Origin: Hortaea werneckii
Taxonomy: Eukaryota; Ascomycota; Dothideomycetes; Mycosphaerellales; Teratosphaeriaceae
Length of the DNA stretch: 45,757 nucleotides
Reading direction: 5' to 3'
NCBI GenBank assembly: GCA_037044905.1
Contig: JBAOKB010000039.1
Coordinates: 1-45,757, forward strand
The stretch's first letter is position 1; each line of letters opens with the position of its first letter. The position numbers were made by a program, and so were the translations under genes. Shown one piece after another: positions 31,438 through 42,200 of this stretch. Under the pieces are notes generated by a model. It was not told where the DNA came from. It was given only the letters and a program-made list of their open reading frames with translations, and did no database searches.

Positions 31438-32061
31438 TCAAACAACCCCTTCCTCCTCCCTCCGTTTCGCAGCTTCCCTTCTCCGAACCAATATCTCCAC
31501 CTCCCGGACCCTTTCCTCCCACTCCGCCCACTGCTCCCCCATCTCCATGACGCCGCCTGTATACCACTTCTCGACTGCCTGGGCGCTGCGGGAGCGTAAG
31601 TCGGCGAGTTCCTGCGCTTGTTCGTGCTGTTTGGCCTGCAGTTGGGTGATGCGGGGTTGGAGGTCGATGAGGTGGGTTAAGGGGGTTGAGTCTGGAAGAG
31701 GGGTGCTTTGGAGCTGGGTGAGTTGGGTGGAGAGGTTGGTGTAGAGGTGGGTATGAGCCAGGACGAGGGTGGCGAGGGTGGAGGCAGGTAGGTCGGTGGG
31801 TGTGGTGGGGGCGGAAGAGAAGAGGTGAGGATGGGACTTTTGGAGAGCGACGGCTTGCTGGGCGGCGGGAGAGCGGTCGAGGAGGGAGGTCAGGGAGCGT
31901 TCTAGTTTCCTTAGGCGGGCGGTCGCCGAGGCGGGTGGAGAGTCGGCGTCTTTTTCGTGCAAAGAGGAGGGGAGGGTGGTGTGGCCGTGGAGGAGATGGT
32001 CGATGCGGCGGATGCGCTCCTCCAGCAGGGCGAGAGTGTCGGCCGCTGTCTCTTTGGACAT
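31438..32061 (-). CDS. ro-10: Dynactin subunit p24 (nuclear distribution protein RO-10)
   Basis: Shoulder/arm subunit of dynactin, the activator of cytoplasmic dynein; in Neurospora ro-10 is needed for nuclear distribution in hyphae. Single exon, 207 aa, of family length. The N-terminus MSKETAADTLALLEERIRRI then DHLLHG is the family signature. The rest is nearly all helical: ARLRKLERSLTSLLDRS, QKSHPHLFS, STLATLVLAHTHLYTNLS, LTHLIDLQPRITQLQAKQHE, and a C-terminal coiled coil MGEQWAEWEERVREVEILVR. The segment Q..AV.LQKSHP.LF is conserved among filamentous-fungal members. The p24 call is by pattern resemblance; the protein is poorly conserved even among fungi. Divergent from the amino-acid transporter gene. 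Confidence 0.82.
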   Translation of the reverse strand: MSKETAADTLALLEERIRRIDHLLHGHTTLPSSLHEKDADSPPASATARLRKLERSLTSLLDRSPAAQQAVALQKSHPHLFSSAPTTPTDLPASTLATLVLAHTHLYTNLSTQLTQLQSTPLPDSTPLTHLIDLQPRITQLQAKQHEQAQELADLRSRSAQAVEKWYTGGVMEMGEQWAEWEERVREVEILVRRREAAKRREEEGVV

Positions 32062-32602
32062 GTTCTCTGTTCCCTAGCTATCCCCAGGTATTTCACAACC
32101 GATCCAGAAGAAGCGTCAATTCAGACCTTTCGGTAGGATATCAATCAATGTCCAGCCAGCACTGTATTCGATTATGGATCCTCGTATAGGTCCTCGTATG
32201 TAAATGATATGTAAATGGGGGACGGGAATTAACCGAACGCGTTCCGTCGCGCATCGGCAATTAATACCTTGAATACATAGTAGGTAGGTACATAGTAGTC
32301 TGGAGGTCATGAACCCCACGAACGAGCCGAGGCGTTCCCGAGACCCTTTCCCTTCGTACCACCCTGTCGGCTAATGAAAATGATGCTTCATATCACACGT
32401 TAACACGGTACAATATCTTCACAGGCATTATTCATTCCTTATCACGGCGTAATCTCGACAATCTGTCTATACCGTCAAACCCACCACTCCAGGAACCTCA
32501 CACACCCATCGCGACGCTCCGGCGCACCCTCTACTCCCTCCCAATGATCCCGCGATAGCCCCCTCCCCATCTCGGCCTCACCCCGTCATCTATACCACCA
32601 AC
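32062..32602. promoter_or_regulatory. Bidirectional promoter region with C/T-rich tract
   Basis: 541 bp between divergent starts of dynactin p24 and the transporter. The last about 130 nt before the transporter ATG are strongly C/T-rich on the plus strand, typical of fungal transcription-start regions. Near 32275-32300 ACATAGTAG occurs twice around TAGGTAGGT. Confidence 0.45.
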
Positions 32603-34362
32603 ATGGCCTCCTACGCCGCCATCCACACCACCCCCTCCGAACACCACCCTCCACCGCCCTCCCGAACTCCCAGCACCCTCTCCCGCTCCCGCTCCAGCAA
32701 GTTCGACCGCAACCTCGCCAGCCACGGCTCCGCCTCATGGCTCTCCTCCGTCATCAACCTCCTCAACACCATCGTCGGCGCCGGCGTCCTCGCCATGCCC
32801 CACGCCATGGCAAATATGGGCATCACCCTCGGCACCTTCGTCATCTGCTGGGCTGGCCTGACTTCGGGTTTCGGTCTCTACCTCCAGACTCGCTGCGCGC
32901 GATACTTGGATCGCGGGAGGAGTAGTTTCTTCGCCCTCAGTCAGATCACTTACCCCAATGCTGCGGTGGTGTTTGATGGGGCGATCGCGATCAAGTGTTT
33001 TGGTGTTGGAGTCAGCTATCTCATTATTATTGGGGATCTGATGCCGGGAGTGATGAGAGGGTTTATGGCGGATTCGGGGGATGCGGCGGCTTATCTGTTC
33101 GAGAGGAGGTTCTGGGTGACTGCTTTTATGTATGTTGGCTCTCATTTGAGTCTTGTCTCGGCGAGTCTTCTTCTTGGAGATCACGGGAATGATTCTGTTG
33201 GGTGGCGACTACGGTATACTGACATATTCCTAGGCTGGTGGTCATCCCACTTTCGTTCCTCCGTCGTCTGGATAGTCTCAAGTACACCTCGGTACTTGCC
33301 CTTACCGCCATCGCATATTTGATTGTACTTGTCGTCTACCATTTCGCTGCGGGCGACACCCTGGCCGAAAAGGGCGAAGTCAACATTATCAAATGGCAAG
33401 GGATCATTCCAACCTTGGCCAACTTTCCTGTCATAGTCTTTGCATACACATGTCACCAGAACGTAAGTCTCCATCACAATCCAATCACTATGCACACCAG
33501 TCTAACCCGACTTTCCTTGCAGATGTTCTCCATCCTCAACGAGATCAAAAACCCCACCCACGTCCGCACCACCTCCGTCATCGTCGCCTCCATCGGCACC
33601 GCCGCATCCGTCTACGTCCTCGTCGCCATCACCGGCTACCTCTCCTACGGCAATAACGTCATCGGCAACATCGTCGCCCAATACGCCCCCTCGGTCGCGG
33701 CCACCATCGCGCGTCTCGCCATCGTCATCATGGTCGGCCTCTCCTACCCCCTTCAAGTCCACCCCTGCCGCGCCTCCCTCGACGCCGTCTCCCGCTGGCG
33801 TCCGCAATCCTCTCGCGCCTCTCCCGACCGCACCCCCAACGACACCAGCCCCTCCCGCGCCTCCCTTCTCGGCGGCAACAGCGCCAACCCTACCAAACTC
33901 ACCCCTTCCGCCTCCCCTAACCGTCCGCGTCCAGACGACATGTCCGAGCTCCGCTTCGCCTGCCTCACCACCCTCATCATCATCCTCTCCTACCTCGTCG
34001 CCATGACCGTCTCCAGCCTCGACAAAGTCCTAGCTTATGTCGGCTCCACGGGCTCGACGAGTATTTCGTTCATCCTCCCGGGGCTATTCTACTACAAGAT
34101 CTCCGCCCCGGACTCCCCGCACGCGCAGCGTCTGGTCAAGGATGAGGATGATGAGGTCTACGACTCTGCCGAAGAAGCTGGTTCCCCGACGGAAGAGGGT
34201 GGCAGTGGTCTGTGGCGAAGGGATTCCTGGGCCCAGAAAGTCAAGGGGAGGCAGTGGAGGCAGGTTTTACTAAGGAAGTTGAGTCTGGCGCTTGCCGGGT
34301 ATGGGGTTGTGGTTATGGTTGTGTGTTTGGTTATTAATACCTTTTTTATTGTGGCGCATTGA
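32603..34362 (+). CDS. Vacuolar amino-acid transporter, AVT/AAAP family
   Basis: Proton-coupled amino-acid transporter, by family placed in the vacuolar membrane. Exons 32603-33129, 33234-33462 and 33523-34362; introns of 104 nt (GTATGT, branch ACTGAC, TTCCTAG) and 60 nt (GTAAGT, TTGCAG). The product is 531 aa. The AAAP opening is diagnostic: ASWLSSVINLLNTIVGAGVL then AMPHAMANMGI. It continues with SYLIIIGDLMPGVM, VIPLSFLRRLDSLKYTSVLA, and FAYTCHQN joined by splicing to MFSILNEIKNPT, which confirms the second intron. About 10-11 membrane helices are visible. A Ser/Pro/Arg-rich hydrophilic loop (SRASPDRTPNDTSPSRASLL) splits two late helices, and an acidic loop (DEDDEVYDSAEEAGSPTEE) precedes the last helix. 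Closest by pattern to yeast AVT5/AVT6-type exporters rather than AVT1, but not settled. Confidence 0.88.
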
Positions 34363-35295
34363 GCCAACTTGTTACTTTTTGTGTGCGAAGATTTGGAGCG
34401 CAAGCGAGCATTTTATGATTCTCTTTCTTTTTTGGCTCCGCTGGGAGGGTGCTTTGGCTTTTCAAACCCTCTATGTGGTGATTATTCTTGGGTCCTTTTT
34501 TTTTCTTTTTTATCTTTTTAGCATATGTTCTAGATATGAAACATTTTTCAACTTCTCTAAACTCTCCCTCTCCCTATCTCGCTCTTATCTTTTCTCCCTC
34601 TGTAGGAGGACGTAAGCGTGTACGATGCAGGGGATCGGCGAGCCGTTCGGTAGGACATACGGAACCTCTAAAAGAGAGAGGAAGAGAGGACACAACTTCA
34701 TTTGGAATTATGGATGGATTTTAGCTATTGCGATCCATCAATGTAATGCCTTTCTGTCTTAATACTGGGCATGCTACAAGCCATCAATCTGCAAACGTGA
34801 ACAACATAGACGCTCTTTGTATGTGCAATTGCGCGCTAACATCTGTACACGATTATTTGGATAGATATTGATTCTTATGAATCCTTCTGCTATACTGCGT
34901 ACCACAACCCCCGAGGTGTGCTATCTCGAACTCGCAAGGCAGCTCCATACGTTACAGAAGTAATCGAGGGGAAGGAGGTGGTGGGAACAGAAAAGAAACG
35001 GGACTGAGGCTGTTACAAGGGTATAGTGACATTGGGGTTAATGAGAGCGTTGAGTCGAAATTTAGGAATTAAGATGGAACCATGTTCAGAAGTTTACAAG
35101 CTCATGAGGTATCTGATCCCTCTATTGCGGCACAAGCCTCATGGCTGCCCTTGAACGTTGCGAGCGAGCCTACACAATTGCTTTGGGTTGCCCCAGTCTG
35201 CATAGAGAGGACTTTCTCGAGATTTATTCTATCCTCCGTGGATGTTGAGGGCAGACACCTTTAGCAGGCCGGATCCGGCGCTTTGGATATGTCCC
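34363..35295. other. Convergent 3' intergenic region
   Basis: About 930 bp between the stops of the transporter (+) and BTB gene (-). T-rich runs just after the transporter stop fit a 3' UTR. No gene supported. Confidence 0.5.
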
Positions 35296-36251
35296 TTATT
35301 CGCTGATGTCACCACAACCGCTGCAGAGACAATCGAACAGGTAAGCGCCGCAATCAAGGCACTTGTCCGACGCACAGTCGCGCTCGAACGGACCTACACG
35401 ACGGCCCTTGCAGAGCAGATCGAACATGACTGCTTTGTTCTCCTTCACGACTTGCATGACTCCGTCAAGCCTGAGCAACGTGTAGTCATGCAGATCTAAG
35501 GTGAGGGTAACCACGTCCCTTAGCGCACGAACATCCTCTGGCGTGGTTGAATAGACAATGCGAATCGCTTCAGCGAAAGAATCGTGACGCCAATTGAGTT
35601 TCACCGCGTCTTTGAACTTCTTGGCTGCCAGCTTGCTCAGCGCTGCTACTTGATATTTGACCGCGGCTGCGAAGACCTTGGCATGCATCACCATGTTGCC
35701 ATCGTGGGAGATGGACACCAAGGTTGCGGTGGAAGCGCGCTTGGGAGAAGATCTGTTTACTTTTCTCCTTTTTGGTGAAGGCGCGTCTCTGCTTGCGGAT
35801 TTTGCTTCGGACGGTGGTGAAATTTTTGTGGCGATGGTGGCGGCATAGTCCAGGTAATAGAAATAGTGAACCATCAGCTTGATGGCTTCCGGATCATCGC
35901 AAGCTTCATCGTCATCGTCGTCGCCGATCGCTTTGAGACGGATAGTATTTGTCAAGCCTTCCTGTGCCTCGTCAGGACAATTTATTGAAACGTACCCAGA
36001 GAAGTAGAAGAGCAGAAGACACTTACAGCAAAGTTGGGAAGAGCAGCAAAGTAGTCCGAGTGCGCACAGAGTATAGCCTTGTGCACCTTGTGTGTGTAAG
36101 CCCCACAGATAACTGTAAGGTCAGTGAGGCTACCATTCTTGAGCAGCCTGTTACGAGGGTCAGCAAGGAACATTGGGTGCTAAGATTGAGAAAGAACCCA
36201 CTTGCTCAAGCCTTGCTTGAAAGCTGCGACCTCATCACTGTCAGCCGCCAT
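35296..36251 (-). CDS. BTB/POZ-domain protein with nuclear signal and Cys-rich tail
   Basis: Three exons: 36251-36202, 36147-36027 and 35961-35296. Introns of 54 nt (GTGGGT, branch TGCTGAC, AACAG) and 65 nt (GTAAGT, GCACAG) keep frame. The product is 278 aa. The BTB domain runs from about residue 13: KLLKNGSLTDLTVICG, YTHKVHKAILCAHSDYFAAL, then after an acidic stretch (DDDDDEACDDPEAIKLMVHY) FYYLDY. An insertion carries PKRRKV, a likely NLS. The BACK-like helices follow (MHAKVFAAAVKYQVAALSKL). The C-terminus has six Cys in 18 residues: C-x4-C-x2-C-x6-C-x-C-x2-C. BTB proteins dimerise and often act as CUL3 adaptors or transcription cofactors; neither role is shown here. Without splicing the BTB core is broken across frames. 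Confidence 0.85.
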
Positions 36252-36451
36252 CTTGTTTAGGGCAGAATGATGAAAGGCCAGCCAGGATTGATAAAGAGAA
36301 GGTAGCAGGAGGAAGTTAGAAAAGAAGAAGACGTCAGCCAAAAGGCGGCGACGGCGGCGTCGGCAGTCGCGTGCGTCACCTTGGGAGCGGGAAGCTGCAC
36401 GTGGGTCGCTCCTTCCTAGCCCTCCGACAAGTTCATCCGTTTCCACCGTAT

Positions 36452-38587
36452 CTACTTATGCCACACCCCAGCCGCATCCAACACCCCAATCTCATACCCC
36501 AGCAGAACTTCCGTCCCACCCCCTTCCCACCCCCTATTTCCCGCAGCAGAAAGCATAAACTGACAAGCCGGGTCCACATAGACGGACGAAATAACACCAC
36601 CCCGATGCCCCGGGACAATCGTAAAAGGCACCGTACTCCTCTTACTCCCCTCAGTCGAATGCTGCAGGTCGTAGATGCGCAGGATATCCTGCGAAGCGCA
36701 GACGAGATGGCGCGAGTTGGGCATGGCGCGGACTGAGTAGACAGGTCCGGACCCGGCTTGAAATTTGAATTGCCGGCTTGGTTCGCCGTTTTTCTTGCTG
36801 CCGAGGTGGTGGATCGAGTATTCGTCGACTGTGTTGTTGCGTCGGCCGGCGTAGAAGGTGTTGCCGTCGGGCGACCAGCAGGCGCTGGTGCACCATGGGG
36901 GTGTGTTGCCTGAGGGAGGGAGGGTGGCGATGGGGAGTGGCATACGGCGATCCCAGATTCGGAGGGAACCGTCGATGGCGGCTGAGAGGAACGTGCTTTC
37001 GCTTTGTGGCGGGAGGTCTGCCGGGTTGTTGGTGGAGGTCGCGTTGGTAGAGGTATTTGTTGGTGGGGCTGTCAAGGGCTCGTCGGAAACTGGAAGCCCA
37101 TTGGCATTTTCTACTTCATTTGACGGCGGCGGCTGCGTCTCGCCGTCTGTCTGTAAAGGGGCCTGAGGATCTCCGCCTGGTAAAGGACCGGAGCCTTGGG
37201 TTTGTGCTTGATCATCGGAAACGGCTGGGGGTTGTACAGGGCCACCCGCTCCCATACCGCCCATCTCAGTGTCTTCCTCACCAGGTGCGTCTGGCTCCTG
37301 CAAGCCATTTGCGAGGGCCGCTGTAAGCTCATCGTCTTCATCTCCAAATGCGTTGCCACCTGTGCCTGCATTGTCTTCGCCGAACAGACTCCCGTGGTCA
37401 TTTTCGCCGAACAGTGAGCCATCCGGCGAGCCTGCAGCGTCCGCCTCACTCCCGCCACCTGAATTCATCTGTCCAGAAGCAAGACCATTGGGCATCGTGC
37501 CACTGCCCGCGCGAGGCCTATCAGCATTATTCGATGTGAAAGTACCGTTCGTTTCTAGAATAGGATCGGCCGCGACTTCAGGTACGGGCACACTGCTCTC
37601 CGGTCTGACCTCAACCGCGCTAATCTGTCCGCCGCTGCCCTTGAATGTTCGTTTGGTCTGGCCAGTGTTCAAATCCCAATCCAAAATCGTCTTGTCCCAG
37701 CTTCCACTGAGAACGCTCTTCTCGTCTCGACTCAGGGACAGAACGCTGACGGCGCTCGTGTGCTCCTTCAGGGTCGTGATCCGTGTCCCGGCCTTGTGTC
37801 TACATGTCTGCAAATTAATACCTCCGCTTTCCAGACCGCTCAGAAGCCAGACCGCTTGATGTTGAACTGCCAGCGAGTAGACCGGGCTCGTCCACTTCGC
37901 CTGACTTTCCGCATCACCACGGGTAGGCGTTCGAAACCCATCTCCAGAGTAGACTTCTTCATTCTCCCAATACGTCACCAAGCTTCCGCCTTTCATCACG
38001 CTGTCAACAAAGGGATGTTTCTGTGCGACTGTTAGGGGAACTTTGCCATTGGCTGTCTCGACCCAATTGTACATTCGCACGTATCCATCACTGCCGCCGG
38101 AGAAAACAAGCCGAGTGTCCGGTGTGGCTGTCACGGCGTTGATGGATGTACTCTGCGGTGCGGCAATGGTTGGAACGATATCGTAGGCCTGTGCAGATAG
38201 TGCTGCAGCGCGCGGGGGTGGATAGTATGTGGTAGTGGATAGACCTTTAGGCGAGGGTGCGGTATATGTGGTAGAGGGCTGATGGTCTTTCTGTTCCGCA
38301 GGTTGAGAGGGCTGTCGCGGCTGTTGACTCGGTCGGCGAGAGGGTGAGTCCGGCTGGTCGTTGTCTTGGTCTTCGTTGTCATCTTCATCCTCATCGTTAT
38401 CGTCACCATCGTCCTCTTGATCATCCTCGTCATCATTCTGGTCATCATTGTCGTCCTGATCCTGATCTTGATCCTGGTCCTGATATTGCTCGGCATCCTG
38501 CTCCCCTTCGTTTGCATCCTCCATCTCCTCGTCTTCATTCTCATTCTCGAACTCATCTTCCACTCCTTGGTCATCGAAATCCGCCAT
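36452..38587 (-). CDS. SPT8: SAGA complex subunit SPT8, WD40-repeat protein
   Basis: TBP-binding module of the SAGA transcription coactivator. Single exon, 711 aa. The N-terminus is a long acidic tract (DQDQDQDQDDNDDQNDDED), as in yeast Spt8. The conserved core starts at ARAAALSAQAYDIVPTIAAP, then WD repeats: SINAVTATPDTRLVFSGGSD with GYVRMYNW; HPFVDSVMKGGSLVTYWENE; SPVYSLAVQHQAVWLLSGLE; HTSAVSVLSLSRDEKSVLSG with SWDKTILDWDLNTGQ. A roughly 190-residue Gly/Glu/Pro insertion follows, then late blades FLSAAIDGSLRIWDRR, CWSPDGNTFYAGRRNNTVDE, SVRAMPNSRHLVCASQDILR and GHRGGVISSVYVDPACQFML. The insertion in the middle of the propeller is typical of fungal SPT8. Located 200 bp upstream of the BTB gene on the same strand. 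Confidence 0.93.
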   Translation of the reverse strand: MADFDDQGVEDEFENENEDEEMEDANEGEQDAEQYQDQDQDQDQDDNDDQNDDEDDQEDDGDDNDEDEDDNEDQDNDQPDSPSRRPSQQPRQPSQPAEQKDHQPSTTYTAPSPKGLSTTTYYPPPRAAALSAQAYDIVPTIAAPQSTSINAVTATPDTRLVFSGGSDGYVRMYNWVETANGKVPLTVAQKHPFVDSVMKGGSLVTYWENEEVYSGDGFRTPTRGDAESQAKWTSPVYSLAVQHQAVWLLSGLESGGINLQTCRHKAGTRITTLKEHTSAVSVLSLSRDEKSVLSGSWDKTILDWDLNTGQTKRTFKGSGGQISAVEVRPESSVPVPEVAADPILETNGTFTSNNADRPRAGSGTMPNGLASGQMNSGGGSEADAAGSPDGSLFGENDHGSLFGEDNAGTGGNAFGDEDDELTAALANGLQEPDAPGEEDTEMGGMGAGGPVQPPAVSDDQAQTQGSGPLPGGDPQAPLQTDGETQPPPSNEVENANGLPVSDEPLTAPPTNTSTNATSTNNPADLPPQSESTFLSAAIDGSLRIWDRRMPLPIATLPPSGNTPPWCTSACWSPDGNTFYAGRRNNTVDEYSIHHLGSKKNGEPSRQFKFQAGSGPVYSVRAMPNSRHLVCASQDILRIYDLQHSTEGSKRSTVPFTIVPGHRGGVISSVYVDPACQFMLSAAGNRGWEGGGTEVLLGYEIGVLDAAGVWHK

Positions 38588-39273
38588 CCTGGTGCCTTAT
38601 CTGGAAGTGTTACGTTGCGTGTCGCGCACTTCAATCGTCTCGACCTCGTCGCAAGTATGATAGTGCCGCGTGTTGCGCCGTGATATCTCTGGTGCCTCTT
38701 AGACCTGCGCGGTCAGCCAGGCCGGAAGGCGTCTCGTGGTACTTCTCTTCGTCGCTTTCCCGTGCTGCGGTATGGCATTGGCAAGCGGTGCAATCAGTGC
38801 GACGGAGTTGTGAAAGCACATGAGTCACTCGTCTCGCGAGACATTGGCTGATGTATCCAATACGCGACAATAACAAGGACAGCGACCTCAATGCATGGAA
38901 GTTGGAACTCGAAGCTTGTCTGTTCCCTGCAGCCGCGAGCGGATGATCGACTAAATCCCGCAGAGCCGCATCTCGGGACTCGGACCTCCCCAGTTCCCAC
39001 ACGCCCCGTCGCAACCATAAACTTTAATCAATAAAATGATACCTACCTAGTAGGTACATACAGTACTTCGAGCTAAGAAGAATACGCATCGTCGACGCTC
39101 AGGTACGACGATGCGTACGTGAACGGATCCGCTCGTGCGGCCAGACGTACACAGCTTCAAAAGGCAAATTGCAATGCAGTACAGAAGCTATTCCAAATAC
39201 TCATACCGAACATGCAACAACCGGGTATCTCGATCAACACGAACGCCTTGGCCATCGACTGAAAACTCCCCAC
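38588..39273. other. Intergenic region upstream of SPT8
   Basis: 686 bp holding the SPT8 promoter and the 3' region of the 1253-aa gene. It contains ACCTACCTAGTAGGT near 39042 and the perfect hairpin listed separately. No gene supported. Confidence 0.5.
39083..39117. repeat. Perfect 12-bp inverted repeat with 11-nt loop
   Basis: TACGCATCGTCG (39083-39094) and CGACGATGCGTA (39106-39117) are exact reverse complements. Located about 157 bp past the stop codon of the 1253-aa gene (same strand) and about 500 bp upstream of SPT8. It may be a 3' end or a protein-binding dyad; no T-run follows, so it is not a bacterial-type terminator. Confidence 0.8.
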
Positions 39274-42200
39274 TCATCCAGCAATCTCCACAGCGGTCGG
39301 AGGTCTCATAGCCATCGATCTCTTCACAGGACTAGCCGGCAACGCCACACCACCGTCCCTATCGTCCCCTAATTTTAAGAAGCCCAGAGAATCCTCCACT
39401 GCTTTCTCAGCCTCAGCCGTGGAAGCCCTACGGCTTGCGGAGACTCTTGGATCAATGGGCAACTCGACTGTCGTTGCACCCAAGGTCTCTTTAATATCGG
39501 CCAAAAGCAGATCCATAGGACAAATGAAAGTCCGTCCCAGCTTCGAGGCGAGAACGTGCCCGCACACCCTACCATCCTCATTGCTAATAACCCACGCTCC
39601 CGAGTCACCACCTACGCCAAAATCTCCATCTACAGTCCACGAGGCTGAAAATGTGCTCCGGCCGTGAATCTTGACGAGCTCCATTGTGCTGGAAATCGTC
39701 CCGCTGCCGAGCCCGCTCGTACGCCCGATACAGTGGACCTTGGCACACGCAAGCTCGGAGCTCTGTTTGATAGCTACTGGGTAACTGTCCCCGTTCTTGT
39801 TATTGCCACTGTCGCTGCGATACTTCATACCACCCCTGACAACATTGTAAGCCTGCGCGCGGGGCGGGACGAGCTCGAAGAGTGCCCAGTCTATTTCCTG
39901 TGGAAGACTTTGACTGATGCTTCGGAAGCCTTCTTGATTCGAGGTGGCGCTGCGCTTCAGGCCGGAAGAGGCGTGTATCTGGCCTAGTCGGTAGGAGAGA
40001 AGGTGATCTTCGTCGATGCCAGAGTCAGAGTCGGAATCGTCTGCGTCTTCGTCGACGTGTAAATCGCATTCGATCGCATCATCTAAGGCAGGCTGCGTAA
40101 TGGAGACGTCCTCGTAATCATCAGGTGCGATGCCTGCGACATCCCCTTCATAGACTTCAGAGGCCTCATTATCATCTGACATGCTTGATGGCGGACGTAT
40201 AGTAGTCTCGTCGTCAGAGTGGGAATAAACGGATATGCTGTCTGGGCTGCCAATACTGGAAGAGTCAGAATCGCTCTCACTACAAGCGCCCTCTGCAACT
40301 TGTCCGTCTTCTTGGTCGTCATCATCATTAGGCTCCAGCATATGGTGTACGCTCATGCCGTAAGCCTTACCGTCTACTAAGATGACGCCGCCGAAAGATA
40401 CAGGTGGCAAATGCTCGTCGTCCCTGTAAGCACCAATCGATGCGCCACAAATTGGTCGCTCTTGATAGTCAGGATTGGCAGCTTTGTCCAGACATCCTGT
40501 GATGGCCATGCTTCGGTGAGCCGCCGAGTCACCATACGCCTTCGACCTCCTGCAACGACGAACACACTCCCCGCCTTTGACGCGGATATCATACATGGAG
40601 GTATCGTATCGGAAGTGGCGCTTGAGCGTTTGCTTGATCTTCGCTGTCGACTTCTCGCAGGTAATGAGAAAGGTTGGCTTCGCTGTCTCAGGCGTCTCGC
40701 CGTACATTGTCAAAGAGATGTTGCTCGACTCTGCAGATGCCTTGAGAGCTCGTTCACATAATTTGAGCAGTTGATAGCAATACTTCTGTTCCCATTCCTG
40801 CTTTGCGCACTGAGGAAGCTCAAGACACGGCCAACGCTGGCGTCTCGGCCTTTGGTTGTCTAGGACGTCTGAAGCGGGAGGAGCAGTCTCATGTGTTTCT
40901 CTTGTACTGCCGTCTCTGCTTTGGTGAGCCTGTCTACGGGATGCACGATATTGGCGCCAGCTTTGCTGAATTAGGACAATCTTTCGCTTGAAGTCTTTGA
41001 AGGATGGCTTCGTCCTAGCGCTCTGAGCTAGATCATGGCCCATTTGGCTGCCAGTTGCACGCTTGGGCGAATTGTTTCGGTTGGCAGCTGACCATGGGTC
41101 TGCATCAAACATAAGCCTGCCTGCATCGATAGAAGATGGTGCGTTCGAGGCTGGCCTGGAATTTTCCGGCTCTCTAAACAATAGGCGCGCATCCGTCTCG
41201 GCGGATTTGTTCTGCAATAGCTGACCTGGCGCTGAGTTTAACCGGGACAAGAGGCTGCCCGGATGTGACGCATTGGCCTTTGCTTTGGAGCTGCCCGTCA
41301 CACTGGCGTGTTCACCAAACTGGCCCATCTCATCTTCCGCATCGTCTAGGAGGCAGCATCGTCGAAGCATTGGAAGAATTTGTTGGTACAGATTGTCAGT
41401 GCTTGTGCTGTTGTCCGACAGCATAGGATCGTCGACGGCACGAAAGCAGACTTCCACGGCTCGCATATATGCTGATCCACACTTCGCAGCTAGCTTCGGT
41501 ATCCAGAGCTTCTCAATTCGGAGCTTGAAGTCTGCCAGAGTGTACTTCTGCTTGTAGAGGTCGCCAATCGGCGTCCATAGCCCCACCTCAAGAAGGACGA
41601 GTGCTAGTGCATAGAGGTCGTGGCGAATATCTGCTGCCACTGCTCGACTTGATATTGGCACAGTGTCCTCAGGGTGCCGATAGATGTTGAAATTTGCTGC
41701 CCGCTGTGTGCCTTCGACATTGCACTTGGAAAACAAGTCGAAGGAGGCTAGTAATGGTGCTCTAGCATGTTGTGGCCGGAAACCTTCACCCGATCTCATC
41801 GTGAAGATAATACTGCTGCTATTGATGTTGCCATGCGGTACGTCACAAGCATGGAGGGCGTAAAGTTGTTCCACCAGACGGTACGCCAGCCGAAACCGAT
41901 GCTCCAGAGCCGGTGCGGCAGCTTCGTTGTTGTTTGGTTGGGTCTTACTGGCTTTCTGCACCAACTTCAAGAGACTGACTGGAGCCAAGCCTTGGTTGGC
42001 ATCTTGGAGCCGATTTTGTATCGAGTAAGGAACATCATACACAAGACCAATGCGCGGCTGAGACGGATCCTCGAAGTAGCCGAGTAGGCTCAGGTTGCTT
42101 TGAGACTCTGGTCTCATCGGTTGCAAGTATCCTGCCAGAGCTTCAAGGCGCTGCAGTGGTGGAGAAACATGAGTGTCACGGTAAATGGAGTCGAAATTAG

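Noticed and set aside
30923..31567. 214-codon minus-strand frame overlapping dynactin p24
   Set aside because: Its first half is a shadow of the dynactin gene in another frame (Gly/Arg-rich). Only the last part could be real and is treated as an unresolved region.
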